DNA from: JBCCSZ01 sp039199225
GTDB taxonomy: Bacteria; Bacteroidota; Bacteroidia; Chitinophagales; Saprospiraceae
Direction: 5' to 3'
Length of the DNA stretch: 21,625 bases
NCBI GenBank assembly: GCA_039199225.1
Contig: JBCCSZ010000116.1
Location: 1 to 21,625 of the forward strand
Shown here in pieces: positions 21,261 through 21,625 of this stretch. The notes below the pieces were generated by a model. That model was given only the letters and a program-made list of their open reading frames with translations, did not search any database and was not told where the DNA came from. Each line of letters opens with the position of its first letter. Position 1 is the stretch's first letter. The position numbers were made by a program, and so were the translations under genes.

Positions 21261-21625
21261 TCAGTAAGGTCCTTTGTTATTGAGTCTGGATACATTTTTT
21301 ATCGCTCCCGGAACTTCCTCTCTGTCTATATCTAAAAAGTGGCGATCTTTATACTTTTCAAGTGTCTGTCCTGTCCAGAAATCATATCGATCAGGGGTGA
21401 GGAGTATGGGTTATGTATCCCCCGTCTGGTCTTGGCAAAGGCATGTGTAACTCTGGCGGTCCCGTGTTGTGAGGGTATCTTCCCGATAGTATGCTGCACC
21501 GACTAGGAGAACAGGAGGAGGCCGTTAAATAGGCATTGGTAAACTTTATGCCCTGCGAAGCTAAGGAATCAATATGGGGCGTATGTACCTCCTTATTTCC
21601 ATAGCATCCCAGATCGTTGTAACTA
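21261..21625 (-). pseudogene. Broken sulfatase gene (formylglycine type), remnant
   Basis: From the right edge the minus strand encodes 77 codons of sulfatase N-terminus: 'SYNDLGCYGNKEVHTPHID', 'GIKFTNAYLTASSCSPSR' and 'CSILSGRYPHNTGPPEL'. The CSPSR motif is the site where formylglycine-generating enzyme converts the Cys. A TGA then stops the frame at 21391-21393. The +1 frame across that point continues as protein-like sequence ('RYDFWTGQTLEKYKDRHFLD', 'VPGAIKNVSRLNN') to a TGA at 21261-21263. Sulfatases are normally 450-600 residues, so the gene is frameshifted and lacks nearly all its catalytic domain. The very start lies beyond the window. The lost gene would have removed sulfate from polysaccharides. 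Confidence 0.75.

Noticed and set aside
1..21625. Insertion sequences, CRISPR arrays, tRNA genes
   Set aside because: No transposase, regularly spaced repeats or cloverleaf was seen on either strand.

Overview
The window looks like a stretch of a Bacteroidota chromosome, possibly from the Saprospiraceae/Lewinella side of the phylum (that finer placement is a guess). Reasons: several secreted proteins end in type IX secretion (T9SS) sorting tails; there is a LytS/LytTR pair with an N-terminal TPR sensor and two seven-repeat 'regulator propeller' proteins; and promoters repeatedly fit the Bacteroidota pattern (-33 TTG, -7 TAnnTTTG). No tRNA, rRNA, CRISPR, transposase or phage gene was found.

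Layout. (1) 1-4209 is a block of small regulator-plus-enzyme modules: HxlR regulator with divergent SDR oxidoreductase, HxlR regulator with divergent SnoaL-like protein, and an SDR followed by an AraC regulator. The two HxlR promoters carry related inverted repeats. (2) 4210-5523 holds a start-less coding remnant and a secreted T9SS-tailed protein. (3) 5602-10023 is a two-component module: a TPR histidine kinase and LytTR regulator on the minus strand, divergent from a secreted seven-bladed propeller protein. A 21-bp-period direct repeat between the two promoters is a good candidate LytTR site. (4) 10172-13487 (minus) has a COG0523/CobW GTPase with a degenerate metal motif, an unknown 418-residue protein and an unknown membrane-anchored coiled protein.

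(5) 13509-14750 has almost no large ORFs but is the most interesting part. On the minus strand it has a strong -33/-7 promoter feeding a ~205-225 nt structured RNA with a 12-bp terminal helix and a strong intrinsic terminator (6S-RNA-like), a further row of hairpins with a second terminator, and a 38-codon gene for a double-glycine leader peptide (bacteriocin/pheromone type). This micropeptide gene is divergent from a 470-residue, all-helical TPR-like protein (14751-16163). Together they are a candidate undescribed peptide system.

(6) 16170-21625 (minus) carries a LamG/T9SS protein, two outer-membrane beta-barrel proteins in tandem, a Crp/Fnr regulator with a 10-bp-arm palindrome placed at about -42 of the barrel operon promoter, a GNAT acetyltransferase, a propeller lipoprotein, and at the right edge the frameshifted remnant of a formylglycine-type sulfatase.

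All assignments come from reading the sequence by eye; no database or folding search was run.
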